Assembly: GCF_030682035.1 (NCBI RefSeq)
Contig: NZ_JAUXQZ010000016.1
Span: forward strand, 92,557-156,556
Direction of reading: 5' to 3'
Origin: Brevundimonas sp.
GTDB lineage: Bacteria > Pseudomonadota > Alphaproteobacteria > Caulobacterales > Caulobacteraceae
DNA: 64,000 nucleotides
Below, piece after piece: positions 47,978-58,088 of this stretch (the stretch's first letter is position 1; every line of letters starts with the position of its first letter). Under the pieces are notes generated by a model that saw only the letters and a program-made list of their open reading frames with translations, was not told the DNA's origin and did not search any database. Position numbers and translations under genes: made by a program.

Positions 47978-50900
47978 CCGCCCGGTTCGATCCATTCACA
48001 GCATCAGGTCCACGCTGGTACGCAATCGAAGCACGGCGGCCCTTTCTCGACGATCTCGCGACCGGAGTGCTGGACTGGCTGGGCGAGCATCCGCCCGAGG
48101 CCCTGTCCGACGCCGTCATCCTGCTGCCCAACCGCCGCGCGGCGCGGGCCTTCACCGCCGCCCTGACCAAACAGGCCGGCGGGCGGCCGATCCTGCTGCC
48201 CCAGGTTCGACCGCTGGGCGATCTGGAGGAGGATGAGCCGCCGTTCGCGCCGGGTGAACTGGGACTCGACCTGCCGCCGGCCATCGCGCCCCTGACCCGC
48301 CGGTTCGAGATGGCGCGGATGATTGTCGAGGATTTCAGCCCCGGCCTGTCGCCGTTGCGGGCGCTGGAGATGGCCGACGCCCTGGGGGGCTTCCTCGATT
48401 CCTGCCAGCTGGAAGAGGTCGAGGACATCGCCCGCGTCGCCACCCTGGTGGAGGGCGATCTGGCCGAACACTGGCAGGACTCCGCGAAATTCCTCGGTCT
48501 CGCGGTCGAAGCCTGGCCCAAGCGGCTCAAGGCCATGGGACTGGTCGATCCGGCCTGGCGGAGGGCGCGGCTGTTGCGCCTGCTGGCCGACGCCTGGACC
48601 GAACGGCCACCGACCCAGGCGGTTATCGCCGCCGGCTCGACCGGCAGCGCCCCCGCCGCCGCCGATGTGCTGGCCGCCGTGGCCGGGGCCCCGCGCGGCT
48701 GCGTCGTCCTGCCCGGCCTTGATTTCGATCTCGCTCCCTCGGTCTGGGACCAGCTGGGGGACAATGAACAGCATCCGCAGAACGCCCTGTGGCGACTGCT
48801 CGACCGGCACTCGGTCCCGCGCGACGCTGTCCGTCCGTGGTTCCGCCCGACGCAGGATCCGGCGATCGAAGCGCGCGGACGCGCTCGGCAGAGGTTGTTG
48901 AACGAAGCCCTGCGTCCGGCCGACTCCACCGACGACTGGCGCACCCTGATCCGGGACCTGCGCGCCACGGCGTTCCGGAGCCAGTCCGCCGATCCGATCG
49001 CCGAGGGCCTTGAGGGCCTGTCCGTGGTGACGGTCCGCGCCGAGGAAGACGCCGCCGGCGCCTTGGCTCTGATGATGCGCGAGGCGCTTGAGGCGCCGGG
49101 CAAGACCTGCGCCCTCGTCACGCCCGATCTGGCTCTGGGCCGACGCGTCGCCGCCCGGCTGGAGCGCTGGGGGATCAGCGCCGATGTCTCCTCCGGTCAG
49201 CCGCTCTTGCGCATGCCCGCCGGCCGGCTGGTCGACCTGTGCGCCCGCTTCATCGCCGAGCCGCTGGACCCGCACACCCTGCTGGGCCTGCTGAAACAGC
49301 CGCTTGCCTGTCTCGACCTCGGCGAGACCGGATACGAGGTCGCCGTAAGGGCGCTGGAACAGCACGTCTTGCGCGGCCCGCGCCTGCGGGACTGGACCCG
49401 CGCCCGCGCCGTCCTGACCCGGGCCGGTCAACCGCGAGACGACGGCAAGGCTCCGTCAGGGTCGGCCCTCGCTCGGCTGGCGACCGCCGGCGTCCTGCTG
49501 GACCGGCTGGAAACCCTGTCCGCCGAGGTTCGCGCGCCTTTCACCCCTGACGTCGCCCTAGACGAGGCCGCCCGGGTCCTGACCCGGCTGATCGAGGCCT
49601 TCGCGGGTCAGGACGGGTGGGCCGGGCCTGACGGCGAGGCCGCCGCCGCCCTGCTGTCCGCCCTGATCGAGGGCGGGGGCTCCATGGGGGCGGTCTCGCC
49701 CGCGAACCTCGCCCAACTGGTCCACGACCTGCTGAATGAGCAGACGGTGCGCACCGGCGGCGCCAACCAGCCCCGGCTGCGCATCCTCGGCGCGATTGAG
49801 GCCCGGCTGGTGCGCGCCGACCGCATGATCCTGGCGGGGCTGGAGGAGGGCGTTTGGCCCAATGCGGCGCCGACCGATCCCTTCCTGTCGCGGCCGATGC
49901 GTGCGACCCTGGGCCTGCCGCCGCCCGAACGCAGACTCGGTCAGACGGCGCAGGATTTCGTTCAGGCAGCCTGTTCCGACGAAGTGATTCTGGTCCATTC
50001 GGAACGCCGGGGCGGCCAGCCGGTGGTCAAGTCGCGCTGGCTCTGGCGGCTGGAGATGCTGACGCGCGGCGCCGACGCGCCGGAGACGCCCGTGACGCTG
50101 TACCGTCCGTCGCCGCTGCTGGAGACCGCCCGAATGCTGGATGTCCCGGTAGCGGGACCACCGCGCTATCAGCGTCGCCCCGCCCCGACGCCGCCGGTCC
50201 GACGGCGCCCGCGGGAAATGCCGGTCACCGGCGTCGAACGCTGGGTGCGCGACCCCTATGCGGTCTATGCCCAGCGCATCCTGGGACTGCGCAAGCTGGA
50301 ACGACCCGGCGCCTCGGCCGAGGCCATGGCGCGCGGCGACGCCGTGCACAAGGCGATTGAACGGGTGGTTCTGACCTGGCCCGAGGCTCTGCCAGAGGAT
50401 TGCGCCGACCAGATCGAAGGCTTCCTGCGCGAGGCGCTGGACGCCGCCGGTTTCGAGGATCACGCCATGGCCCGCGAGGCGCCGCTGGCGAGAAACTGCG
50501 CCCGATGGCTGGCGAATTGGGAAGGCGAGCGGCGGGCGCGCGGCGCGACCCTGCTGATCGAACAATCCGGGCGAATGACCTTCGACGCGCCGTTCGCGCC
50601 ATTCACTGTGACCGCCCGCGCCGACCGCATCGAACTGGATGCACAGGGCGCCGCCGTCATCGACTTCAAGACCGGGTCGACGCCCAGCGCCAAACAGGTG
50701 GCGCAGGGCTTCGCGCCCCAGCTGACGCTGACCGCCGCCATCCTGGCCGACGGCGGCTTCGCGGGCGCGCCGCCGACGCCGGCGTCGGAACTGCTCTACG
50801 TCAAGGTCACCGGGCGCAAGGCGCGGGAAAAGGTGGAAGTGGGGGGCGAGGCGATCGATGTCGGCAAGATCACTCGCAACCAGCCCCTGACCGCCGCTGA

Positions 50901-51081
50901 ACTGGCCGACCGGGAGCTGGCGCGCCTGATCGACGGCGTCGCCGCCTTCGACGACGAGGCCAGACCCTATGTCTCCTGGGCGGCCCCGCAGTTCATGGGT
51001 AATTTCGGGGGCAACTACGACCACCTCGCCCGGGTCTGGGAATGGCACGTCGTCGGCGGCGAGGATGAAGCCCCCGAATGA
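47974..51081 (+). CDS. addB: Double-strand break repair protein AddB
   Basis: The 1035-residue protein is the inactive-helicase plus nuclease subunit of AddAB. The C-terminal RecB-family nuclease carries RADRIELDAQGAAVIDFKTG. The N-terminal half has helicase-like folds but only a degenerate P-loop (LLPNRRAARAFTAAL). Iron-sulfur cysteines known from Bacillus AddB are not visible, as is usual for alphaproteobacteria. Its stop overlaps the addA ATG. Confidence 0.95.
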   Translation: MTARFDPFTASGPRWYAIEARRPFLDDLATGVLDWLGEHPPEALSDAVILLPNRRAARAFTAALTKQAGGRPILLPQVRPLGDLEEDEPPFAPGELGLDLPPAIAPLTRRFEMARMIVEDFSPGLSPLRALEMADALGGFLDSCQLEEVEDIARVATLVEGDLAEHWQDSAKFLGLAVEAWPKRLKAMGLVDPAWRRARLLRLLADAWTERPPTQAVIAAGSTGSAPAAADVLAAVAGAPRGCVVLPGLDFDLAPSVWDQLGDNEQHPQNALWRLLDRHSVPRDAVRPWFRPTQDPAIEARGRARQRLLNEALRPADSTDDWRTLIRDLRATAFRSQSADPIAEGLEGLSVVTVRAEEDAAGALALMMREALEAPGKTCALVTPDLALGRRVAARLERWGISADVSSGQPLLRMPAGRLVDLCARFIAEPLDPHTLLGLLKQPLACLDLGETGYEVAVRALEQHVLRGPRLRDWTRARAVLTRAGQPRDDGKAPSGSALARLATAGVLLDRLETLSAEVRAPFTPDVALDEAARVLTRLIEAFAGQDGWAGPDGEAAAALLSALIEGGGSMGAVSPANLAQLVHDLLNEQTVRTGGANQPRLRILGAIEARLVRADRMILAGLEEGVWPNAAPTDPFLSRPMRATLGLPPPERRLGQTAQDFVQAACSDEVILVHSERRGGQPVVKSRWLWRLEMLTRGADAPETPVTLYRPSPLLETARMLDVPVAGPPRYQRRPAPTPPVRRRPREMPVTGVERWVRDPYAVYAQRILGLRKLERPGASAEAMARGDAVHKAIERVVLTWPEALPEDCADQIEGFLREALDAAGFEDHAMAREAPLARNCARWLANWEGERRARGATLLIEQSGRMTFDAPFAPFTVTARADRIELDAQGAAVIDFKTGSTPSAKQVAQGFAPQLTLTAAILADGGFAGAPPTPASELLYVKVTGRKAREKVEVGGEAIDVGKITRNQPLTAAELADRELARLIDGVAAFDDEARPYVSWAAPQFMGNFGGNYDHLARVWEWHVVGGEDEAPE

Positions 51082-54000
51082 CACAAGTCCCGTCGATCTT
51101 GGCGCCCCTCGACCAGGCCCGCGCCCACCAGATCACCGCCGCTGATCCGCGGCTGTCGGTGTTCGTCACCGCCAACGCCGGCTCGGGCAAGACCACCACC
51201 CTCGTGAACCGTGTGGCGCGCCTGCTGCTGGGCAAGGTGCGGCCGGGCGAGATCCTGTGCGTCACCTACACCAAGGCCGCCGCCGCCGAGATGCAGGCCC
51301 GGCTGTTTAAAAAGCTCGGCGAATGGGCGGTGATGGATGACGACAAACTGCGCACCGACTTGGCCAAGCTGGACGGTCGTGATTCGGGCGGACTGACGGC
51401 CGCCGACCTGTCGGACGCGCGCCGCCTGTTCGCACGCGCGCTGGAGACGCCGGGCGGGCTGAAGATCCAGACCATCCACGCCTTCTGCGAAAAGCTGCTG
51501 CGGCGCTTCCCGCTCGAAGCCGGCGTGTCTCCCGCCTTCGAGGTGCTGGAGAATGAGGCGGCGGTCGCCCTGTCGAAACAGGCGCGCGAGGATCTCGCCC
51601 TCGCCGCCCTCGCCGATCCTGACGGACGGCTGGGCGCCGCCTACGCCCATTTCGCGGTGGAGCTGGACTGGAAATCCTTCCACGCCCTGCTGGCCATGAT
51701 CGAGTCGGAGCGTGGCAAGCTGGTTCGCTACGTCGAACGCTGGACAGCCCGGCTCACGCCGGGACCCCACGCCCTGGCCGGCGTCGCGGAAGACGAGACC
51801 CCCGACAGTCTCGAAACGGACTTCCTGAACTGGCTCGATCCCGCCGACTGGACCGCCGCCGCCGACGGCTTCGCCGCCGGCTCGGCCAATGATCAGAAGA
51901 TCGCGACCCAGATGCGGGCGGCGGTCCCGCCGCGCGCGACGATGGCGGCGATGAAGCCCGTCTTCATCGATTCCAAAGGCGAGGCTCGGACAAAATTCGG
52001 AACCCGCAATGCACCGCCCGGCGCCGCCGCCTACCTCGAGACCGTCTCGCTGAAATACTGCGCCGTGCTGGACCGGATGCGCGCCGCCAGGGTCGCCGAC
52101 GACACGGTCAAGGCCTTGACCCTGGCCCACGCCCACGCCGCCCTCTACGAGGCGGCCAAGGAGACGCAGGGCGCGCTGGACTTCTCCGATCTGGTGGTCC
52201 GCACCGTCGACCTGCTGACCACCCGCTCCACCTCGGCCTGGGTGTTGTTCAAGCTGGACGGGGGCATCGAGCATGTCCTCGTCGACGAGGCCCAGGACAC
52301 GGCGCCGGACCAGTGGACCATCTTCAAGGCCCTGACCGAGGAGTTCTTCTCGGGCGCCGGGGCGCCGCGCCGGATCGAGGACCTCCCCCGCATCCCGCGC
52401 ACCGTCTTCGCCGTCGGCGACGAGAAACAGTCGATCTATTCCTTCCAGGGGGCGCGGCCGGAGCGGCTGCGGCAGGAGGCCCAGACTTATGCGGCCCTCG
52501 CCCACGGCGCCGGCGGCCGGTTCGAGGAGGTTCCGCTCGACACCTCTTTCCGCTCCACCGAGGAGGTTCTGGCCTTCGTCGATGCGGCCTTTGAGGGCCC
52601 CGAGCGCACCCGCGCCCTGGTCGGGGCGCGCGGCGACATCCCCGCGCACCAGCCGACGCGCGTCGATCAGCACGGCGCCGTCGATCTGTGGCCCCTGTTT
52701 CATGACCCCGCTGCGCCCGACCGCGAGGCCTGGAATGCGCCGGTCGACAAGGAAGACTCGCGCAGCGGCCGCAAGCAACTGGCCCAGGCGCTGGCGCGCG
52801 ACATCCGCCGGCAGGTCGAGGCCGGCACAGCGGTGCACGATCCCCGTCGGCCGGAGGGCGGGCCGACGATGCGACCGGCCCGCTGGGGCGACTTCCTGAT
52901 CCTGGTGCGCCGTCGCGACGCCCTGTTCGAGGAGATCATCCGCGCCCTCAAGGCCGAGGCCGTGCCCGTCGCCGGGGCGGACCGGCTGAAGTTGAGCAGC
53001 CACATCGTCTTCGACGACCTGATCGCCGTCGCCCGTTTCGCCCTCTATCCGCATGACGACCTCAGCCTGGCCGAGATGCTGCGCAGCCCGTTCTGCGATG
53101 TGAGCGATTTCGGCGACGGCCACAGCCTGTATCCGCTGGCCGACGCAGAAGTCCGTGAGGGCCGGTCGCTGTGGCGCGAGCTTTGCCGCCGCGCCGACGA
53201 ACAGCCCCAATGGCGCCACGCCCGTAACTTCGCCCAGGCGGCGCTGGACGCCCGTGATCGCGATCCGTTCGCCTTCTTCTCAGGCCTGCTGAACCGGATT
53301 GACGAGACCGGCGTCTCGGGCCGCGCCCGCATCCTCGCCCGGCTGGGCCGCGAGGCCGAGGAGGCGATCGATGAGACCCTGGCCCAGGTGCTTGCCGCCG
53401 AAGGCCGGGGCGGGGTCGATCTGGAGACCTGCGTCGCCCGGCTGGAGGCCGCCGACGTCGAGGTCAAACGCGAGATGGAGGGGGCGCGCAACGAGGTCAG
53501 GGTCATGACCGTGCACGGGGCCAAGGGGCTGGAGGCCCCGATCGTCGTTCTGCCGGACACCACCTCGCGGGCCAAGCCGCAGGGGCCGACCTTGATGCCC
53601 GTCGCCGGAACCGACGACGAGGAGGCCGAGGGCTGGCTGATGTGCCCCGGCTCGGCCAGGGACGACTGCCCGGCCTCAAAGGCGGCCCGGGAGGCGCGCG
53701 CGGCGCGGACCGACGCTGAATCCCTGCGCCTGCTCTATGTCGCCCTGACCCGGGCCCGCGACCGGCTGGTGGTCATGGGCCGCGCCGTCAGACGACCCGA
53801 GGAGGGGTTCGAGGCGCAGAGCTGGTGGAGCGTCATCGCCGGGACCTTCGAGCGGCTGGCCGAGGACGATCCGCTGAATGTGCGCGACATCGGCGACGGC
53901 GTGCTGCGGTTCGGCGTCGATCCCGCGACACTCGGGGCCGCCGCTGCGACGGCTCCGTCGCCCGCCCCGGTCCCGGCCTGGGCCCGGACCCCGCCCACAC

Positions 54001-54599
54001 CTGACGCCTCCGCCCGCTTCGCCGCCCCCTCGCGCATGGACGAGATCCTGCGCATACCGGCCCCCTCGCCGCTGGCGACCACCGCCGGGCCGGGCGCCCC
54101 GCTGGGACGGTTCCGGCGCGGAGACCTGATCCACCGGTTGCTGGAACGGTTGCCCGATATTCCCGCCTCCGAACGCCCTGACGCGGCGGTCCGGACGTTG
54201 TTCCGTGAACGGGACCTCGACGAGAACCAGCAGGCCGAAATGATCGCCGCCGCCTTCGCTGTGCTGGACGACACGCGTTTCGCGCCGGTGTTCGGGGTCG
54301 GCTCGCGGCCCGAAGTGGCCCTGACCGGGTCGATCGGGACCACGCCGGTCTCAGGGCGGATGGACCGGCTGGTCGTCACGCCTGACCGGGTGCTGGTTAT
54401 CGACTACAAGACCAACCGCCCCGCCCCCGCCCGCATCGAGGACGCTGACCCGGCCTATGTGCTGCAGCTGGCGATCTATGCCGCGATCCTGCGAGACCTC
54501 TATCCCGACCGCGCCGTCGAGGCGGCTTTGGTCTGGACCGACGGCCCCCGGTTGATGGCGGTTCCGCAGGCGATGATGGACGCCGCCCTGTCGGTCTGA
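51078..54599 (+). CDS. addA: Double-strand break repair helicase-nuclease AddA
   Basis: The 1173-residue UvrD-type helicase has Walker A NAGSGKTTTLV, a DEAQDTAPDQW Walker B, a GDEKQSIYSFQGARPE helicase motif and the nuclease motif LVIDYKTNRP at the C-terminus. With AddB it resects breaks and pauses at recombination hot spots before RecA loading. It is coupled to addB by 4-nt overlap. dinD, a RecA-related SOS gene, is also in this window but in a separate region. Confidence 0.97.
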   Translation: MTQVPSILAPLDQARAHQITAADPRLSVFVTANAGSGKTTTLVNRVARLLLGKVRPGEILCVTYTKAAAAEMQARLFKKLGEWAVMDDDKLRTDLAKLDGRDSGGLTAADLSDARRLFARALETPGGLKIQTIHAFCEKLLRRFPLEAGVSPAFEVLENEAAVALSKQAREDLALAALADPDGRLGAAYAHFAVELDWKSFHALLAMIESERGKLVRYVERWTARLTPGPHALAGVAEDETPDSLETDFLNWLDPADWTAAADGFAAGSANDQKIATQMRAAVPPRATMAAMKPVFIDSKGEARTKFGTRNAPPGAAAYLETVSLKYCAVLDRMRAARVADDTVKALTLAHAHAALYEAAKETQGALDFSDLVVRTVDLLTTRSTSAWVLFKLDGGIEHVLVDEAQDTAPDQWTIFKALTEEFFSGAGAPRRIEDLPRIPRTVFAVGDEKQSIYSFQGARPERLRQEAQTYAALAHGAGGRFEEVPLDTSFRSTEEVLAFVDAAFEGPERTRALVGARGDIPAHQPTRVDQHGAVDLWPLFHDPAAPDREAWNAPVDKEDSRSGRKQLAQALARDIRRQVEAGTAVHDPRRPEGGPTMRPARWGDFLILVRRRDALFEEIIRALKAEAVPVAGADRLKLSSHIVFDDLIAVARFALYPHDDLSLAEMLRSPFCDVSDFGDGHSLYPLADAEVREGRSLWRELCRRADEQPQWRHARNFAQAALDARDRDPFAFFSGLLNRIDETGVSGRARILARLGREAEEAIDETLAQVLAAEGRGGVDLETCVARLEAADVEVKREMEGARNEVRVMTVHGAKGLEAPIVVLPDTTSRAKPQGPTLMPVAGTDDEEAEGWLMCPGSARDDCPASKAAREARAARTDAESLRLLYVALTRARDRLVVMGRAVRRPEEGFEAQSWWSVIAGTFERLAEDDPLNVRDIGDGVLRFGVDPATLGAAAATAPSPAPVPAWARTPPTPDASARFAAPSRMDEILRIPAPSPLATTAGPGAPLGRFRRGDLIHRLLERLPDIPASERPDAAVRTLFRERDLDENQQAEMIAAAFAVLDDTRFAPVFGVGSRPEVALTGSIGTTPVSGRMDRLVVTPDRVLVIDYKTNRPAPARIEDADPAYVLQLAIYAAILRDLYPDRAVEAALVWTDGPRLMAVPQAMMDAALSV

Positions 54600-54696
54600 G
54601 CAGATCGTGCGTTGATTTGATCGGCCCCGCGCCCCACATCGGCTGTCGAAGCGCCGGAATCACCTCATGATGGCCGGCCGATCTGGAGAGTTCCCC

Positions 54697-55035
54697 ATGG
54701 CCACCGTCAAGGTCACCGACGACAGTTTCGACGCCGACGTGCTCAAGGCGTCCGTCCCCGTTCTGGTCGATTTCTGGGCTGAATGGTGCGGCCCCTGCAA
54801 GCAGATCGGGCCCGCACTTGAACAGATCGCCGATGAACTGGCCGGGCAGGTCGTCATCGCCAAGGTCAATATTGACGACAGCCCGATGATCCCCTCGAAA
54901 CTGGGCGTGAAGGGCATTCCCACCCTGATGCTGTTCAAGGACGGACAGATGGCCTCGATGAAGGTCGGCGCCATGCCCAAGGGCAAGATCGTCGAATGGC
55001 TGGCCGAGGCCGGCATCGGTCCGGCCGCGGCCTGA
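54697..55035 (+). CDS. trxA: Thioredoxin
   Basis: The 112-residue protein has the WCGPC active site in [13 protein letters not shown], and the cis-Pro loop [12 protein letters not shown]. It is the standard cytoplasmic thioredoxin. The ATG at 54697 follows GGAG by about eight bases; the frame extends ten codons upstream without family likeness. It converges with folC, leaving 24 bp. In Caulobacterales trxA usually follows addA, as here. Confidence 0.97.
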   Translation: MATVKVTDDSFDADVLKASVPVLVDFWAEWCGPCKQIGPALEQIADELAGQVVIAKVNIDDSPMIPSKLGVKGIPTLMLFKDGQMASMKVGAMPKGKIVEWLAEAGIGPAAA

Positions 55036-55059
55036 GGTCGCCGCCCGGCCTGATCGGCA

Positions 55060-56334
55060 TCAGTCCGGCCAGGTCCCTCGGCTTGCGCCGAGCACCTCGC
55101 CCGCCAGATACAGCGACCCGCAAATGGTGACCCGGCCGGCGCCGAGCCGCAGGGCGCGCGTCAGCGCCTCCTGAACCGAGGTGCAGGGCGTGGCGCCGAG
55201 GCCGTGACCCCGCGCCACCGCCGCCAGAGCTTCCGGCTCGGCCGCCGCCCCGTCGAAGGGGACGGTGAAGACCGCTGCGCCTGACTGACTTAGCGACGCG
55301 AAGAAGCCGCCGGCGTCCTTGTTGGCCAGCATGCCGACGATCAGGGCCAGCGGGCGCGGCGCCTTCGCCTGACGTTCCGCCAGCGTCGCCGCCAGCGCCG
55401 CCCCCGCATGCGGATTGTGCCCGCCGTCCAGCCAGAGTTCAGCGTCCGCCGCTCCGGCGGTTTCGCCATAGGGTCCGGCCGTCAGCCGCTGCATCCGCGC
55501 CGGCCAGCGCACCGAGCGCAGTCCTTCGGCGATGGCTGTCTCCGGCAGATCCAGCTCGAGAGCGACGGCGACCGCCAGGCCGGCGTTGTCGACCTGGTGC
55601 GGGCCGGTCAGGGCCGGAGCCGGCAGGTCGAGGAACCGCTCCTGGTCCTGGAAAGACAGGCCGCCGCGCTCGGCCCAGGCGTCGAAATCGACTCCCATGA
55701 CCGTCAGCGGCGCGTGGACGGCGCGGGCCGCCGCCTCGATGGCCGCCATGGCCGCCTCGGGCTGCCGCGCGATCAGGCCCCGCGCGCCGGCTTTCAGAAT
55801 TCCCGCCTTCTCTACCGCCACGCCGTACAGGCTGTCGCCGAGGAATTCGGCGTGATCGAGATCGACCGGGGCGATGACGCTGAGCAGCGGCCGCTCGATG
55901 ACGTTGGTGGCGTCCAGCACCCCGCCGAGCCCGACCTCGATGATGGCCAGATCGGCGGGCGTCTCGCTCATGGCCACGAAGGCGGCGGCGGTGGCGCTCT
56001 CGAACACCGTCGCCTCGCTGCCCACAGCCTCGATCCGGTCGAGGATGGCGTTCAGCGGCGCGTCCCCGATCAGTTTGCCGGCCAGCCGGATCCGCTCGTT
56101 GAACCGCACCAGATGCGGCGACGTATAGGCGTGGACCGTCAGGCCCGCCGCCTCGGCGATGGCGCGGATGAAGGCGACGGTCGAGCCCTTGCCGTTGGTG
56201 CCCGCGACATGAACCACGGGCGGGAGCCGGTTTTGCGGATCGCCCAGACCGGCGCACAGGACGCGCATCCGCTCCAGCGACAGATCGATACGCTGGGGAT
56301 GCCGTTGTCTCAGTCTCTCCGAGATCAGGTCCAA
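55060..56334 (-). CDS. folC: Dihydrofolate synthase / folylpolyglutamate synthase
   Basis: The 424-residue protein is a Mur-ligase-fold enzyme with ATP loop VAGTNGKGSTVAFIRA, the SPHLVRFNERIR dihydropteroate site and a C-terminal DGGHNPHAGAAL. It adds glutamate to dihydropteroate or folates. It lies 5 bp after accD in the same direction and is the last gene of the trp-accD-folC run. Confidence 0.95.
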   Translation of the reverse strand: MDLISERLRQRHPQRIDLSLERMRVLCAGLGDPQNRLPPVVHVAGTNGKGSTVAFIRAIAEAAGLTVHAYTSPHLVRFNERIRLAGKLIGDAPLNAILDRIEAVGSEATVFESATAAAFVAMSETPADLAIIEVGLGGVLDATNVIERPLLSVIAPVDLDHAEFLGDSLYGVAVEKAGILKAGARGLIARQPEAAMAAIEAAARAVHAPLTVMGVDFDAWAERGGLSFQDQERFLDLPAPALTGPHQVDNAGLAVAVALELDLPETAIAEGLRSVRWPARMQRLTAGPYGETAGAADAELWLDGGHNPHAGAALAATLAERQAKAPRPLALIVGMLANKDAGGFFASLSQSGAAVFTVPFDGAAAEPEALAAVARGHGLGATPCTSVQEALTRALRLGAGRVTICGSLYLAGEVLGASRGTWPD

Positions 56335-56339
56335 GGCGA

Positions 56340-57248
56340 TCAGGCCGCCCGACGCTTCCCGCCCATCAGCATCGACAGGACCTTGCCCAGCACGACCGGC
56401 AGTTCGGCGCGGGCGACGACACGATCGACCATGCCCTTTTCCTGCAGGTATTCGGCACGCTGGAAGCCGGGGGGTAGTTTCTCGCGGATGGTCGCCTCGA
56501 TCACGCGTGGCCCCGCGAAGCCGATCAGGGCCCCCGGTTCGGCCAGATGCACGTCGCCGAGCATGGCGTAGCTGGCGGTGACCCCGCCGGTGGTCGGGTC
56601 CGTCAGCACAACGACAAAGGGCAGCACCGCCGCCTTGAGCTCCTGGATGGCCAGGGTGGTTCGGGCCATCTGCATCAGGCTGAGGGCGCCCTCCTGCATC
56701 CGCGCCCCGCCGGCGGCGGTGAAACAGACCAGGGGGACGCCGCGTTCGATGGCCGCCCGGGCCGCCGCAATGAACGCCTCGCCCGCCGCCATGCCCAGCG
56801 ACCCACCCATGAAGGTGAAGTCCTGAACGATGACCACCGCCGGCGTGCCGTCCAGTTCGCCGAAGCCGATGGCCATGGTGTCCTTGCGGCCCGCCGCCTT
56901 GCGCGCCGCGGCCAGCCGCTCCTTGTAGGGCTTGCCGTCCGAGAATTTCAGCGGGTCCTCGGGCACGCCGGGCGTGTCGATGGACTCATAGTCGCCGTCG
57001 TCGAAAGTGGCGCGCAGCCGGGTCGGGGCGTCGATCCGCATATGCCGGCCCGAGGGCGTGACCCACAGGCTGGCCTCCAGATCCGGGCGGTACAGCATCT
57101 CGCCGGAATCGGGGTCCTTGACCCACAGATTGTCGGGCGTGTCGCGCCGGCTGACGATCTTGCGGACGCCGGGCGCGAAGCGCGACAGCCAGCCGCCGCG
57201 TTTTTCCTGGGGCTTGTCCTGGGATTTGGGAGGAGTCTTGTCAGCCAT
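56340..57248 (-). CDS. accD: Acetyl-CoA carboxylase carboxyltransferase beta subunit
   Basis: The 302-residue protein is the beta half of the acetyl-CoA carboxylase transferase that makes malonyl-CoA for fatty-acid synthesis. The GGSLGMAAGEAF, AAGGARMQEGALSLMQMA and GGVTASYAMLGD blocks are intact. The N-terminal zinc ribbon of E. coli AccD (four Cys) is present by alignment, but all four positions are replaced (WVKDPDSGEM and LWVTPSGRHM), so zinc binding is unlikely. Confidence 0.96.
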   Translation of the reverse strand: MADKTPPKSQDKPQEKRGGWLSRFAPGVRKIVSRRDTPDNLWVKDPDSGEMLYRPDLEASLWVTPSGRHMRIDAPTRLRATFDDGDYESIDTPGVPEDPLKFSDGKPYKERLAAARKAAGRKDTMAIGFGELDGTPAVVIVQDFTFMGGSLGMAAGEAFIAAARAAIERGVPLVCFTAAGGARMQEGALSLMQMARTTLAIQELKAAVLPFVVVLTDPTTGGVTASYAMLGDVHLAEPGALIGFAGPRVIEATIREKLPPGFQRAEYLQEKGMVDRVVARAELPVVLGKVLSMLMGGKRRAA

Positions 57249-57257
57249 GAGCGCGCT

Positions 57258-58088
57258 TTAGACCGTTTCCGCGACCCGCGCACCCCGGACGGCGTCCGCG
57301 AGGGCCTTCACCCTGGCCAGAACGCGCGGAACGGCGAGCTCGTTCGCCGCCAGCGCCGCCGCCACCTCGTCCACCAACACCGAGCCGGCCACGACGGCGT
57401 CCGCGACGCGCGCGATCTCGGCCGCCCGTTCCGGCGTCTTGACCCCGAACCCGACCGCGACCGGCAGGCCCGAGGCCTTGCGCACCCGCGCCACCGCCGG
57501 AGCCACCGACAGGGCCTGCGCCTCCTTGACCCCGGTCACGCCGGCGACCGAGACATAGTAGACAAATCCCGAGGTCCGCTCGGCGATGATCTTCAGCCGG
57601 GCGTCGTCCGAGGTCGGGGTCGCGAGCCGGATCAGCGACACCTGCGCTGCGTCCAGCGCATCCGACAGCGGTCCCGCCTCTTCCGGCGGACAGTCGACCA
57701 CGATCAGCCCGTCCACGCCCGCGTCCGCCGCGTCGCGGGCGAAGGCGTCATAGCCATAGCTCTCGATCGGATTGAGATAGCCCATCAGGATCACGGGCGT
57801 GTCGGCGTCGCCGGCGCGGAAATCCGCGGCCAGCGCCAGGGTCCCCTTCAGCGTCAGCCCCGCCTTCAGACCGCGCAGGGCGGCGCGCTGGATCGGCGGT
57901 CCCTCGGCCATGGGATCGGAAAAGGGAAAGCCCAGCTCGATCAGGTCGGCCCCGGCGGCGGGCAGGCCGCGCAGGATCTCCAGCGCCTCCTCCCGTGTCG
58001 GGTCCCCGGCCATGACATAGGCCACAAACCCGGCCCGGCCCTCGGCCTTCAGCGCCGCGAAACGGGCGTCGATTCGAGCGGTGGTCAT
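57258..58088 (-). CDS. trpA: Tryptophan synthase alpha subunit
   Basis: The 276-residue TIM barrel cleaves indole-3-glycerol phosphate to indole and GAP. The catalytic Glu lies in LIELGFPFSDPMAEGP (with the Asp in FSDP), and the phosphate-binding loop is GFGVKTPERA. The ATG at 58088 overlaps the stop of an inserted small-protein gene (ATGA) rather than trpB, an unusual feature. A frame extension upstream is not real. Confidence 0.97.
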   Translation of the reverse strand: MTTARIDARFAALKAEGRAGFVAYVMAGDPTREEALEILRGLPAAGADLIELGFPFSDPMAEGPPIQRAALRGLKAGLTLKGTLALAADFRAGDADTPVILMGYLNPIESYGYDAFARDAADAGVDGLIVVDCPPEEAGPLSDALDAAQVSLIRLATPTSDDARLKIIAERTSGFVYYVSVAGVTGVKEAQALSVAPAVARVRKASGLPVAVGFGVKTPERAAEIARVADAVVAGSVLVDEVAAALAANELAVPRVLARVKALADAVRGARVAETV

